NCBI GenBank assembly: GCA_002428385.1
Contig: DIWB01000034.1
Span: 37,570 to 81,722 of the forward strand
Direction: 5' to 3'
DNA: 44,153 nt
Source: Bacteroidales bacterium UBA6117
Lineage (GTDB): Bacteria; Bacteroidota; Bacteroidia; Bacteroidales; VadinHA17
How positions within the stretch are numbered: position 1 is the first letter of the stretch; every line of letters begins with the position of its first letter. Below the pieces are notes generated by a model. It saw only the letters and a list, made by a program, of their open reading frames with translations, was not told the origin of the DNA and made no database searches. Made by a program: the position numbers and the translations under genes. Below are positions 16,173-24,509 of the stretch, in pieces.

Positions 16173-17669
16173 TCAGCGTACTGTTTCCGGCAGCGGAGGA
16201 ATCTTATCGTAATACATCATTCTGCCCAGCGGCGACATATCATTCGTCGATTTGAACGATCTGAACGGCAATTTTCTGATAACCGATGCGGATTTCACTC
16301 CCCTGATATCATCCAGGCAGGCTTTCAGCATATCCTCATTGGGATCTCCCAGCGGCAGCAGGTCGACAGCATATTCCCTTGCCTCGATATCGGGTGCAAG
16401 CCCGTTGGTGAAATCACTGAAGTCTTCAGAGTTGGCTATCTTGAGAACCACAGGCTGCATAGCCCATTTATGTCTGGGGTTTACCGTACCCGCGTTATCA
16501 ATATAGTCCTTGATTGTGAAAGAGCCCACGTTCTTTCCGTAGGTGTTGGTGCCAACCTGTTTTACCGTAATATAAGGTCTGAGTCCGTTGATAAGCATTT
16601 CTGAAGCTGAAGCAGTTTCAGAGGATGTAATTACATATATCTCGCTGAGTCCGATAGAGTTTATTGGAGTAGCAGGTGTGTTTTCGGTAGCCGCAATGCT
16701 GCTCTGGAAATACTCATTGAAATAATTCTGACCATAATTCGTCAGATAATAGCTTGTAAGCATATCGTTGAACTGGGTTTTTGCAAAAATCAGGCTGGTA
16801 TTTGTGGAATGGATCATGCTTGCCAGGTAAATGGCCGAATTCACGTAACCGCCGGGATTGTACCTGAGGTCAAGGATCAGCTTGCTGATATTCTCATCCC
16901 TGAAATTCCCCATAACATTATTCAGTGCAATATCGTAGGTGGTGTTGATCCTGAGATCGAAGGAACTGTTAAATCCGTTGTACACAAGGTAACCCACTTT
17001 TATGCCGTCAACATCGAGTATTGTGTTGAGAAAGATGGGATTTTCCATCAGTTCAATTGCAGTAAGCGACACGGTGCGGCCGTTTGAAATAAAGCCTGTT
17101 CCGTTATAGTCGGCAAAACCCATGGTGTAACTGACATTTGTAAACAGGAGCGACTGGTAGTTGTCATCAGTAAGCTGCTGGTTGTTTATATGAGTGAATA
17201 TGTCGCCGCGTTTCAGTCCGGCAAGTTCGGCCGGGGAATCCTTATACACATATCTTATTATGCCGACAAGTTTGTTGCTGGCATCGTCGATATAGTAAAG
17301 CTGGAAATTCATACCGACCGTCTCCGAGATACCGGCCAGCCAGTCGTCGAGTTCGGCATAATCGTCGACAACGAACGAAAATCTGTCGACCTCCTGGTAT
17401 TTGTAAAGGAGACTGTAAAAAAGATCTTCCGGGTCGGAATATTTATTAAGGAAAGCGTTCAGGCTGTCCTCGTTAGAATCATAGATTGAGTTTGTGAGTG
17501 CCGGAACCTGTTTCTCCCAGAAATAGTAAGTGGAAAGACCGTCGTAGATGAATTTTTTTTCGTCAGAAGCATCTTCGATTACAACAGGAGGCTCGGGATC
17601 CTTTTTGCATCCTCCCGGAATCATCAGAACCAGGAGTAACGCGATATAGAATAAATTCAGCTTTTTCAT
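16173..17669 (-). CDS. S41 family peptidase (C-terminal processing protease type), lipoprotein
   Basis: A 498-aa protein with a lipoprotein signal (lipobox PGGC, Cys 21). After an N-terminal helical domain comes a PDZ-like domain (GIIRYVYKDSPAELAGLKRG), then the S41 protease domain: ILDLRYNPGGYVNSA, the catalytic serine region SSETASASEMLINGL, and the lysine in TNTYGKNVG. The Ser-Lys dyad appears intact. Predicted to act in the periplasm or at the outer membrane. It converges on the CDP-alcohol transferase gene with only 10 bases between the stops. Confidence 0.88.
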   Translation of the reverse strand: MKKLNLFYIALLLVLMIPGGCKKDPEPPVVIEDASDEKKFIYDGLSTYYFWEKQVPALTNSIYDSNEDSLNAFLNKYSDPEDLFYSLLYKYQEVDRFSFVVDDYAELDDWLAGISETVGMNFQLYYIDDASNKLVGIIRYVYKDSPAELAGLKRGDIFTHINNQQLTDDNYQSLLFTNVSYTMGFADYNGTGFISNGRTVSLTAIELMENPIFLNTILDVDGIKVGYLVYNGFNSSFDLRINTTYDIALNNVMGNFRDENISKLILDLRYNPGGYVNSAIYLASMIHSTNTSLIFAKTQFNDMLTSYYLTNYGQNYFNEYFQSSIAATENTPATPINSIGLSEIYVITSSETASASEMLINGLRPYITVKQVGTNTYGKNVGSFTIKDYIDNAGTVNPRHKWAMQPVVLKIANSEDFSDFTNGLAPDIEAREYAVDLLPLGDPNEDMLKACLDDIRGVKSASVIRKLPFRSFKSTNDMSPLGRMMYYDKIPPLPETVR

Positions 17670-17698
17670 ACTTTACAGAGGGCTTTATTGACAGGTTC

Positions 17699-17706
17699 CA
17701 AAATTA
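17699..17706 (-). promoter_or_regulatory. -7 box upstream of S41 peptidase gene
   Basis: Minus-strand TAATTTTG matches TAnnTTTG, 30 bases from the ATG. A TTTG occurs upstream (17722-17719) but only 12 bases away, shorter than usual. Confidence 0.35.
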
Positions 17707-17926
17707 ATATAAAATTCCCAAACTTTATAGATCCTTAATGTTCAGGCTAAAATATTTTCAGTCTCAAAGGATATGATCAAATTTTGTACCAATAAAATAA
17801 AATTTACATCTGTTATGACTAATAATAATCTATTGGCACTGTCTTTAACGACGGATACTTTGTGGAAAAATTGTTTGAGTTTGCCTCGTGCTGTGAATAA
17901 TTTAACAATCCTGACTGTTGAATGAG

Positions 17927-18140
17927 ATCCCTCGCCTAAGTGGTAAATGATTACCCGTTATCCGCAATGATTGTTTTCCAATATGGTTTAGTCCTCAAAA
18001 CACGATATCAACCGGCGAGGGATGACATGCAGTTTTGTTGGGGATTGGGGTGAGGCCGCGGCCTCACCCCCTTTTACCACCTCTGCCGATGTCATCCCGC
18101 ATCCCGGTTTCTTACGGGATGCGGGATCTCCAACAACATG
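17927..18140. repeat. Palindrome-rich intergenic region
   Basis: The 625-base gap between divergent genes (17670-18294) holds no convincing gene. Within it are: arms ATCCCTCGCC (17927-17936) and GGCGAGGGAT (18014-18023); a perfect 24-bp palindrome made of GGGGTGAGGCCG and its reverse complement (18047-18070); and a 13-bp stem ATCCCGCATCCCG (18094-18106) with its complement (18115-18127) around an 8-base loop. Imperfect outer arms (GTTTTGTTGGGGAT at 18032 and ATCTCCAACAAC near 18126) enclose the last two. The CGGGATGCGGGATGAC string on the minus strand relates it to the repeats at 13001 and 33236. The rest of the gap is AT-rich and featureless. Confidence 0.7.
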
Positions 18141-18294
18141 CAATGTACATTCAAAGGGAGCCATCATTTTTTCCCCTGTTAAACAAATTATTCACCATAC
18201 TTGTCATATAGACAGCGGATAATTTGAGAATTTTTTTAATTTTATACGCCTTAATTAATTAAATGACGTAATAACCTGATAATCTGTAAGAAAA

Positions 18295-19269
18295 ATGAAT
18301 GAGAAAATTATGAGAAAATTAGCGGGGACTTTCCTGGTTGCATTTGCGGCGGTTTGGATGTTGAACGGACAGGAAAGAAATGATGTGATAAAATTCTATA
18401 ATGAAGGAGCAAAGGTGCTTCAGACTGATGTTCCGGCTGCCATAGCCGCATTCGAAAATGTGGTGACTCTGTCGGAAAAGGTGGGTGAATCGGCCAATGA
18501 TTTGAAAGCAAAAGCCGTTCAGGTACTCCCCGGGCTGTATGTAAGGGCAGCCAACAATGCAATAAAGGAAAATAAGTCCACTGCCGAAATCATCAAGGCA
18601 GCAAAAATGGCAACAGCTGCTGCCGAAAAATACAACAATGCGGCTGGCAAGGACAACGCATCAAAAATAATGGTGCAGGCATATAACAAAATGGGTACGG
18701 AATTATTTACACAGAAGGATTATGATAATGCGCTTCTTGCTTTCGACAGCCTTCTGGCCATCAATCCCGACTACAGCAATGCCATTTACAACAAAGCCCT
18801 GATCTACAGGAGTCAGAACAACTCAGCCGCCTTCGAAGAGACTATAGATATGTTCCTTGGCAAGCTCGAAGCAGGTAAGGACGACCAGATTTCAAAGCAG
18901 GCCTCCACTCTCGCCCTTGAATATTTCCGTGCAGAAGGATCGCAGGCAAGCCAGGCAGAAAAGCTTGATGAAGCTATCGAGCTTCTTACCAAAGCTGCAA
19001 AATACGGCGAAGACAAGGATCTCTTCTACTTCTTTGCAGATGTCTACAACAAGAAGAAGTCGTTTGACAGCGGAATCGAATATGCCCGGAAAGGTCTTGC
19101 CCTCGAAACAGGAGCCGCAGATGCAAAAGCCAAATTCTATTTCCAGCTTGGTCTCGGCCAGGAAGGTAAAGGTCAGACGGCCGAAGCCTGTGCTTCATTC
19201 AAGAGTGCAATGTTCGGACCTTTTGCAGAGCCCTCAAAAGCCAAGAGGACAAATCTGAAATGCCAGTAA
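18295..19269 (+). CDS. Tetratricopeptide repeat protein, exported
   Basis: A 324-aa protein with a signal peptide (hydrophobic core TFLVAFAAVWMLN, cleavage likely after NGQ). ATG codons at 18295 and 18310 are both possible; the second gives a more standard signal. Several TPR-like helical pairs follow: VIKFYNEGAKVLQTDVPAAIAAFENV, a central ELFTQKDYDNALLAFDSLLA then INPDYSNAIYNKALIYRSQN, and a late FYFQLGLGQEGKGQ. TPRs mediate protein-protein contacts; a role in envelope assembly is plausible but unproven. Confidence 0.8.
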   Translation: MNEKIMRKLAGTFLVAFAAVWMLNGQERNDVIKFYNEGAKVLQTDVPAAIAAFENVVTLSEKVGESANDLKAKAVQVLPGLYVRAANNAIKENKSTAEIIKAAKMATAAAEKYNNAAGKDNASKIMVQAYNKMGTELFTQKDYDNALLAFDSLLAINPDYSNAIYNKALIYRSQNNSAAFEETIDMFLGKLEAGKDDQISKQASTLALEYFRAEGSQASQAEKLDEAIELLTKAAKYGEDKDLFYFFADVYNKKKSFDSGIEYARKGLALETGAADAKAKFYFQLGLGQEGKGQTAEACASFKSAMFGPFAEPSKAKRTNLKCQ

Positions 19270-19316
19270 CAGACTGAGCTTATCGGCCGGTCCCAGATGT
19301 GTTCCACGTATCAGGC

Positions 19317-20315
19317 TTAGGAAGTAATCCGGGTCGGAGATTCACGGAAAGGAGACAGTGTTCTCATAAACCAGCGCATTATCCTTTCCTTAAAGGACAA
19401 TTCTCCTTCAGATATGAATTCGTTAAGGGCAGCCGTGAACCGGGGAGTGCGAAGGTAGCCGTAAGCCTTGTGAGGATTCCTTAAATTGTTGAACTCATAG
19501 TCGTTCACAACCAGATGATCAACCGGTTTAACACCGGAACTGTTCTCATAATAGTAATCAGCCAGCCTGTAATTGAAGGCAACGGTATCGAGGATGTCGG
19601 CATAGTTATACCATTTTCCTGTTATCCCCGGAGGTGATTTCAGGCGGGTATCGCTTATTCCTTTCTTCCTCATCTCTGCAGCAATCTTGCTTATCACTAC
19701 CGGCAATCCAAGCGGTGAACCAATTGTCACGAGGGTGTTGATCTTCACTTCCGGAGCCATGAATGTGAGGACATCAAAGGCCAGTATGGAGCCCATTGAA
19801 TGCCCGATCAGCATTATATCATCCTTCCTGTGTTCAATCAGCTTATCAAATAGTCTCTTCCTTATAACGTCCCTGTATGTTGCCGATCCGCCGTTCGATT
19901 CAACCGGTGACTCGGAGTAATAAAACTCAAGGTCGCTGAAATACCTGCTGATAATGGTATCGGTTATAAAAGAATAATTAAGTGACAGGTCTTCGTTAAG
20001 AAAAACCCGGTTCATCTGGCGGCCGAGGAAATCGACTACTTTCTTCCTGGTACTGCTGTCGCCAGGTATAAAATTCAACGGGGCTTCGGAGTATTTCTCA
20101 TCAATGAAATAAGGGCTTTCCTGGTCCTCCACCGATGGGTCCTGGGGAATTTTATGGATTATGTCGGACCAATGGACCATCTCGAACAGGGGAAGGTCGG
20201 CTTTATATTTTCCGAGCCTCAGGCCTTCATTCATTGATGATCTCCACCATTGCTCAAGGAGGGGTTTGGGCGGCTTGTTTCCCAGTCCATGAACGCCGAT
20301 AATTACTTTAGACAT
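19317..20315 (-). CDS. Alpha/beta hydrolase, lipase/esterase-like
   Basis: A 332-aa protein without signal peptide. It begins with the strand and oxyanion turn VIIGVHGLGNKPP and carries the nucleophile elbow MLIGHSMGSILAFDVL (GHSMG), with VTIGSPLGLPV after it; the acid and histidine are probably in DILDTVAFNY and in DHLVVNDYEFNNL or NPHKAYGYL. This arrangement resembles cytoplasmic bacterial lipase-like hydrolases with an N-terminal HGLGNK motif. Substrate unknown. It is transcribed away from the cysE-like gene. Confidence 0.75.
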   Translation of the reverse strand: MSKVIIGVHGLGNKPPKPLLEQWWRSSMNEGLRLGKYKADLPLFEMVHWSDIIHKIPQDPSVEDQESPYFIDEKYSEAPLNFIPGDSSTRKKVVDFLGRQMNRVFLNEDLSLNYSFITDTIISRYFSDLEFYYSESPVESNGGSATYRDVIRKRLFDKLIEHRKDDIMLIGHSMGSILAFDVLTFMAPEVKINTLVTIGSPLGLPVVISKIAAEMRKKGISDTRLKSPPGITGKWYNYADILDTVAFNYRLADYYYENSSGVKPVDHLVVNDYEFNNLRNPHKAYGYLRTPRFTAALNEFISEGELSFKERIMRWFMRTLSPFRESPTRITS

Positions 20316-20432
20316 ACTGTTCAGTTTGTGCTGTGCCGGGGAGAATGAAAATTTAATAACACCAAATTTAATTGATTTAACAAGGATGTGGTATGTTAAA
20401 GGGGAAATTCAAGTTCGTAGACTCATTTTATA

Positions 20433-20440
20433 TAACTTTG
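20433..20440 (+). promoter_or_regulatory. -7 box upstream of serine acetyltransferase gene
   Basis: TAACTTTG matches TAnnTTTG. Transcription would start near 20447, about 44 bases before the TTG start. The -33 region (TTCAAG at about 20408) is a poor match. Confidence 0.4.
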
Positions 20441-20490
20441 CAAACACATATGCCATAATGATGTATAATTGTAAATAAATCCAGTGAAAA

Positions 20491-21270
20491 TTGACTAAGC
20501 GTAAAGCGTGGATACCCGACAACAAGGCCGTTGTGCGGTTTGTCAGGACCACATTCAGACTGATGTTCCCCTTTGGAGAAAAGATGGCGGAAGCGGAACC
20601 TCACGACAGGGATGGTTCGGCAAGGGAGCATCTGCTTCTGGCTCTCGACAGTCTGGCCGACGAAAAAGAGAAGATTGCAACTGATTTCCTTGAAACCCTT
20701 CCGGAACTGAAAAAGACCCTTCTCCGCGATGCCGGGTTCATTCTTGAATCCGATCCGGCAGCAACACAGCTGATAGAGGTGGTGGCAGTATATCCCGGCT
20801 TTTTTGCCATATTCTGCTACAGGATAGCCCACTCGCTTACAGGATCCGGCGTACCACTGCTGCCCAGGATGATAACCGAGTATGCCCACAGGGAAACCGG
20901 TATCGACATTCATCCCGGGGCGAAGATCGGAAGCCCTTTTTCGATTGACCACGGGACGGGGATTGTAATCGGGGAGACCACTGAAATAGGGAACAATGTA
21001 AAGCTTTACCAGGGAGTAACCCTCGGGGCATTAAGCGTCAGCAAGAGCAAGGCATCAAGCAAGCGTCACCCTACCATCGGCGACAATGTGATTCTCTATG
21101 CCGGGAGCACGATCCTTGGAGGTGAAACTGTGGTGGGAAGGAACAGCATAATTGGCGGAAATGTATGGCTCACCGAAAGCGTGGCCCCTTTTTCAGTTGT
21201 CTATCACAAGAGCCAGATAGTGGTCAGGGACGTAAATAATTTCAGGGAACCAATCAATTTTATCATTTAA
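20491..21270 (+). CDS. cysE: Serine O-acetyltransferase
   Basis: Acetylates serine to O-acetylserine, the first step of cysteine synthesis. The 259-aa protein has an N-terminal helical domain and a C-terminal left-handed beta-helix of hexapeptide repeats: IDIHPGAKIGSPFSIDHGTG, VIGETTEIGNNVKLYQGVTLGA, then HPTIGDNVILYAGSTILGG. The catalytic His residues (HPG, DHGTG) are present. A stop codon lies in frame at 20485, so the first available start is TTG at 20491; the N-terminal KRKAWIPDNKAVVRFVRTTF stretch resembles real family sequence. Followed 17 bases later by the cysteine synthase gene, giving a two-step operon. Confidence 0.9.
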   Translation: MTKRKAWIPDNKAVVRFVRTTFRLMFPFGEKMAEAEPHDRDGSAREHLLLALDSLADEKEKIATDFLETLPELKKTLLRDAGFILESDPAATQLIEVVAVYPGFFAIFCYRIAHSLTGSGVPLLPRMITEYAHRETGIDIHPGAKIGSPFSIDHGTGIVIGETTEIGNNVKLYQGVTLGALSVSKSKASSKRHPTIGDNVILYAGSTILGGETVVGRNSIIGGNVWLTESVAPFSVVYHKSQIVVRDVNNFREPINFII

Positions 21271-21287
21271 TCAACCCCAGTTGCTTT

Positions 21288-22199
21288 ATGAAAGCAGATT
21301 CCGTACTCGATCTTATAGGAAACACCCCTGTAGTAAGGATAAACAGGCTTTTTGATCCCTCACTCGGCGTATGGATCAAGCTTGAGAGGGCAAATCCCGG
21401 AGGCAGCATCAAGGACCGTATCGCGTTGTCAATGATCGATGATGCCGAGAAAAACGGAGCGCTGAAACCGGGAAGCGTGATCATTGAACCGACATCGGGC
21501 AATACAGGTATCGGGCTGGCAATGGTTGCGGCCTGCAGGAATTACAGGGTTATCCTTGTCATGCCGGAGTCAATGTCGGTTGAAAGAAGAAAGATAATGA
21601 GCGCCTACGGGGCGGAGTTCGAACTGACGCCGAGGGAAGAAGGGATGAAAGGAGCAATTGAAAGGGCTTACCAGCTGAAATCGGAGATACCCGGTTCGTG
21701 GATACCAATGCAGTTTGATAATCCGTCCAACCCGGCCATACATCTGAAAACCACTGCACAGGAAATACTAAGCGACTTCCCCGGCGGGTTCGACTATATG
21801 TTTGCATGCGTGGGAACGGGAGGCCACCTTACGGGATGTGCCGGCATCCTGAAGCAACGATTCCCTCATTTAAAGGTATTCGCTGTTGAACCCGAACAGT
21901 CGCCCGTGCTTAGCGGAGGCTCTCCCGGCCCCCACCCGATTCAGGGAATAGGTCCGGGATTCGTACCCTCGATACTCGACACCACTCTGATCGACGAGGT
22001 TATAAGGATAAGCAAGGGAGAAGCCTATTCTTTCACAAAAAGAGCTGCACGGGAAGAAGGTTTGTTCGTGGGGATTTCAACCGGAGCAGCGCTGGCGGCG
22101 GTCCATCAGAAAAGAGACTCGCTTCAGAAAGGATCAACCATACTTCTGTTCAATTACGACTCGGGTGAAAAATACCTGACAACAGAGGATCTGTTCTGA
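21288..22199 (+). CDS. cysK: Cysteine synthase (O-acetylserine sulfhydrylase)
   Basis: A 303-aa PLP enzyme that replaces the acetyl group of O-acetylserine by sulfide. The PLP lysine is in NPGGSIKDRIA, the substrate loop is EPTSGNTGIGLA, the phosphate-binding loop is CVGTGGHLTGC, and the C-terminal YDSGEKYLTTEDLF is typical of CysK/CysM. CysK and CysM are hard to tell apart by eye. It follows the serine acetyltransferase gene by 17 bases, consistent with a cysteine synthase pair. Confidence 0.92.
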   Translation: MKADSVLDLIGNTPVVRINRLFDPSLGVWIKLERANPGGSIKDRIALSMIDDAEKNGALKPGSVIIEPTSGNTGIGLAMVAACRNYRVILVMPESMSVERRKIMSAYGAEFELTPREEGMKGAIERAYQLKSEIPGSWIPMQFDNPSNPAIHLKTTAQEILSDFPGGFDYMFACVGTGGHLTGCAGILKQRFPHLKVFAVEPEQSPVLSGGSPGPHPIQGIGPGFVPSILDTTLIDEVIRISKGEAYSFTKRAAREEGLFVGISTGAALAAVHQKRDSLQKGSTILLFNYDSGEKYLTTEDLF

Positions 22200-22228
22200 T
22201 GTTACCCCAAATCCCGGCCATTTTCATC

Positions 22229-22279
22229 TACCCCCCTGCCCCCCTTTAGGGGTCCCGAAAGCTTTCGGGATGGGGGGTA
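22229..22279. repeat. Palindromic intergenic element after cysK
   Basis: An 18-bp perfect palindrome TCCCGAAAGCTTTCGGGA (22253-22270) is enclosed by CTACCCCCC (22229) and GGGGGGTAG (22271-22279), giving a long G/C-rich hairpin. No T run follows, so it is not a standard terminator, though it may end the cysteine transcript or protect its 3' end. Confidence 0.6.
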
Positions 22280-22393
22280 GAACGCTAAATGGAAATGAAA
22301 TGATCCAACTTAAGGAAAGATGTGTATAAAGATTAGAACCCAAGGCCGTATCCAACCTACCATCCAAATCATCTGAAAAAATCCTAAGAAAAA

Positions 22394-22425
22394 TTTGCAC
22401 TTATAAAAAATCTGTCATACTTTTG
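22394..22425 (+). promoter_or_regulatory. Bacteroidota-type promoter of the efflux operon
   Basis: TTTG (22394-22397), 20 bases, then TACTTTTG (22418-22425) match the -33/-7 consensus. Transcription would start near 22432, about 50 bases before the TetR ATG and inside the dyad operator, which suggests repression. Confidence 0.65.
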
Positions 22426-22477
22426 ACCATTCGGTTAAACCATATGGTTTATCCCAAAAGTTAAATCAAACGGTCAA
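22423..22477. promoter_or_regulatory. Nested dyad operator, probably for the TetR regulator
   Basis: Two 18-base arms, TTGACCATTCGGTTAAAC (22423-22440) and, read on the other strand, TTGACCGTTTGATTTAAC (22477-22460), match at 14 of 18 positions. The perfect palindrome AAACCATATGGTTT (22437-22450) overlaps the end of the left arm. The block covers the -7 box and the start point, ending 5 bases before the TetR start codon, the expected place for autoregulation. Confidence 0.6.
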
Positions 22478-22482
22478 TATCA

Positions 22483-23211
22483 ATGACAGAAGTTGAAAAA
22501 CAGACTGAGGACAGGATTTTTGAATCGGCCACCGAGATATTCATGGAAAAGGGCATGGACGGTGCCCGGATGAAGGATATAGCCAATCATGCCGGGATCA
22601 ACAAGGCATTGCTTCATTATTATTATCGTACCAAGGAGCATCTGTTCGAAGCGGTGTTTGAGAAGATGGCCGCTGTCGTGTTCAGCAGGTTCACCCCGGT
22701 TTTTGATGAGAACGCCACCCTCGAGGAAAAAATAAGGTTCTTCTTCAGGGAACACATCTCTTTTCTTCAGAAGAATCCCCGTCTTCCCGCATTCATACTG
22801 AACGAGATAAACCGGAATCCGGACAGGATGAAGAAGCTGCTCCAGAGGTTTAGCATAAACGAGGTCTGGGACAATCTGGAAAGGCTGCATCATGATGAAC
22901 TCATCAGATACAACATTACAAGGGAGATGATGCCCCAGCTGATGACTTCCATTGCGGCCATCAGTATCTTCCCGTTTGCAGCGAAGGGTATATTGGAAGT
23001 ATTATTTGAAAAATCAGGTTACGACTACAACGATTACCTGGAAAAAAGGAAGGACTTCGCAGCCGACTTTGTAATAAGGGCGATAAAAGGTCCGGACCAC
23101 GGGCGAAACGAAAAAGAACAACCCCTGGAAAAACCTTCTCTGCATAAGGGCGATCTGCTGGTCAAAGCACAACAAACATCAGGCAACAAAGGAAAAAGGA
23201 AAAATATATGA
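22483..23211 (+). CDS. TetR family regulator of the efflux operon
   Basis: A 242-aa regulator. The HTH is in the first 60 residues: EIFMEKGMDGARMKDIANHA then GINKALLHYYYRTKEHLFEAVF. A helical effector domain follows (IRFFFREHISFLQKNPRLPAF), ending in a 40-residue basic, disordered tail (GRNEKEQPLEK to GKRKNI) that is longer than usual. Its stop overlaps the TolC start by 4 bases (ATGA), so it is the first gene of the operon and likely its repressor, using the operator at 22423-22477. Confidence 0.9.
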   Translation: MTEVEKQTEDRIFESATEIFMEKGMDGARMKDIANHAGINKALLHYYYRTKEHLFEAVFEKMAAVVFSRFTPVFDENATLEEKIRFFFREHISFLQKNPRLPAFILNEINRNPDRMKKLLQRFSINEVWDNLERLHHDELIRYNITREMMPQLMTSIAAISIFPFAAKGILEVLFEKSGYDYNDYLEKRKDFAADFVIRAIKGPDHGRNEKEQPLEKPSLHKGDLLVKAQQTSGNKGKRKNI

Positions 23212-24506
23212 ACAGGACAACATTAGCATTCATCGTTCTGATAATCCCATGGATTGCAGAAGGCCAGAACGGGCTTACACTTACTCTCGGGGATTGTTAC
23301 GCGAAGGCGGAAACTGCAAGCGCACTGGCCGGGGAAAAAGATTCGTACCGCAGAATATGGGAGCTAAAAGACAAGAACCTCTCCAGGGCCTGGCTGCCGT
23401 CTCTCGATGCATCCGGCAACCTTGTATACAACTCAGAGGTGATCGACATAGGCAATTCCCTCGGATCGTTGCCGATACCGGGAATTGGGGATGCAATTAA
23501 GCCCCTTCCGCATGAGCAGTACAAGGTTAACGTTGACATTAACCAGGTGATATACGACGGAGGAGCCATAAAGGGTGCCCGCGCTATTGAGAAAGCTGAT
23601 CTCCTGATAAATGAAAAGCAGGCCGAGACCGATCTGTACAAGCTCAGAAGCCAGATCAATACTTATTATTTTAACCTTCTTCTGCTCGACAGGCAGGAGG
23701 AACTTCTTAACAATTACCTGACAATCGTCACCAAACGGATTACATCGATGCAGTCGGGTGTTGAAAACGGTGTGATACTCCGGACGGATATCGATGTAAT
23801 GACTACCGAGAAGATAAAGCTTGAACAGCAGATCAGGGAAAACCACATACGCGGGGAGTCGCTTCTCAGGATACTGTCGGGACTCACGGCATCAGAGATT
23901 GATCCATCGTCGGAACTGGTGATGCCAGTGTTCGAAACCGATACAACGGATATGATAAGCAGACCCGAGCTCGAGATCTTCGACCTCAGAAAGGACCAGC
24001 TCGATGCAAGCCTGCAGGTCATCAACAGCCGCAGGATGCCAAAGGCCTTTGGTTTTGCAACCCTGGGCTATGGAAATCCTCCCGGAAACAACTTTTTCAG
24101 GGATGAATTCGCTCCCTACTATATTCTGGGAGCAGGCATCAAATGGAACATCTTCGACTGGAACAAGGCAAAAACAGAAAAACAGATAATAGGCCTGCAA
24201 CATGTGATAATTGAAAACCGGCAGACAGACCTTACCGACAACCTCACCAGGTTGCTTGAAGCAAAAAAAGCTGAAATATCAAGCCTCAACGCGCTTCTTG
24301 AAACCGATCTGGAACTGATAAGTCTCAGGAAAAGGATAACCATTTCCGCTGAATCGCAGTATGAAAATGGTACAATAACCGCAACCGATCTGCTCAATGA
24401 GATCACCGCCGAAAAGCAGGTTCTTATAAACCATGAGATACACAGGATAAACCTGGCAATGGCTCAGGCGGATTACTATAATATAAGTGGTAAGGAAACA
24501 GAATGA
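23208..24506 (+). CDS. TolC family outer membrane efflux protein
   Basis: A 432-aa protein with an N-terminal signal peptide (LAFIVLIIPWIAEGQ). Two halves of long amphipathic helices are seen, with the beta-barrel-like IDIGNSLGSLPIPGIGDAIK insert and KVNVDINQVIYDGGAIKGAR in the first, and YYILGAGIKWNIFDWNKAKTE in the second, as in the outer membrane factor family. It would form the outer membrane channel for the ABC efflux complex encoded downstream; translational coupling to the regulator (4-base overlap) supports this. Confidence 0.9.
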   Translation: MNRTTLAFIVLIIPWIAEGQNGLTLTLGDCYAKAETASALAGEKDSYRRIWELKDKNLSRAWLPSLDASGNLVYNSEVIDIGNSLGSLPIPGIGDAIKPLPHEQYKVNVDINQVIYDGGAIKGARAIEKADLLINEKQAETDLYKLRSQINTYYFNLLLLDRQEELLNNYLTIVTKRITSMQSGVENGVILRTDIDVMTTEKIKLEQQIRENHIRGESLLRILSGLTASEIDPSSELVMPVFETDTTDMISRPELEIFDLRKDQLDASLQVINSRRMPKAFGFATLGYGNPPGNNFFRDEFAPYYILGAGIKWNIFDWNKAKTEKQIIGLQHVIIENRQTDLTDNLTRLLEAKKAEISSLNALLETDLELISLRKRITISAESQYENGTITATDLLNEITAEKQVLINHEIHRINLAMAQADYYNISGKETE

Positions 24507-24509
24507 TTC

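Noticed and set aside
17670..18294. Gene in the 625-base gap
   Set aside because: The only longer frame (18022-18222) runs through the palindromes and reads as their translation; no start region or domain supports it.
22253..22270. Rho-independent terminator of cysK at the 18-bp palindrome
   Set aside because: No run of T follows the stem on either strand; listed as a repeat instead.
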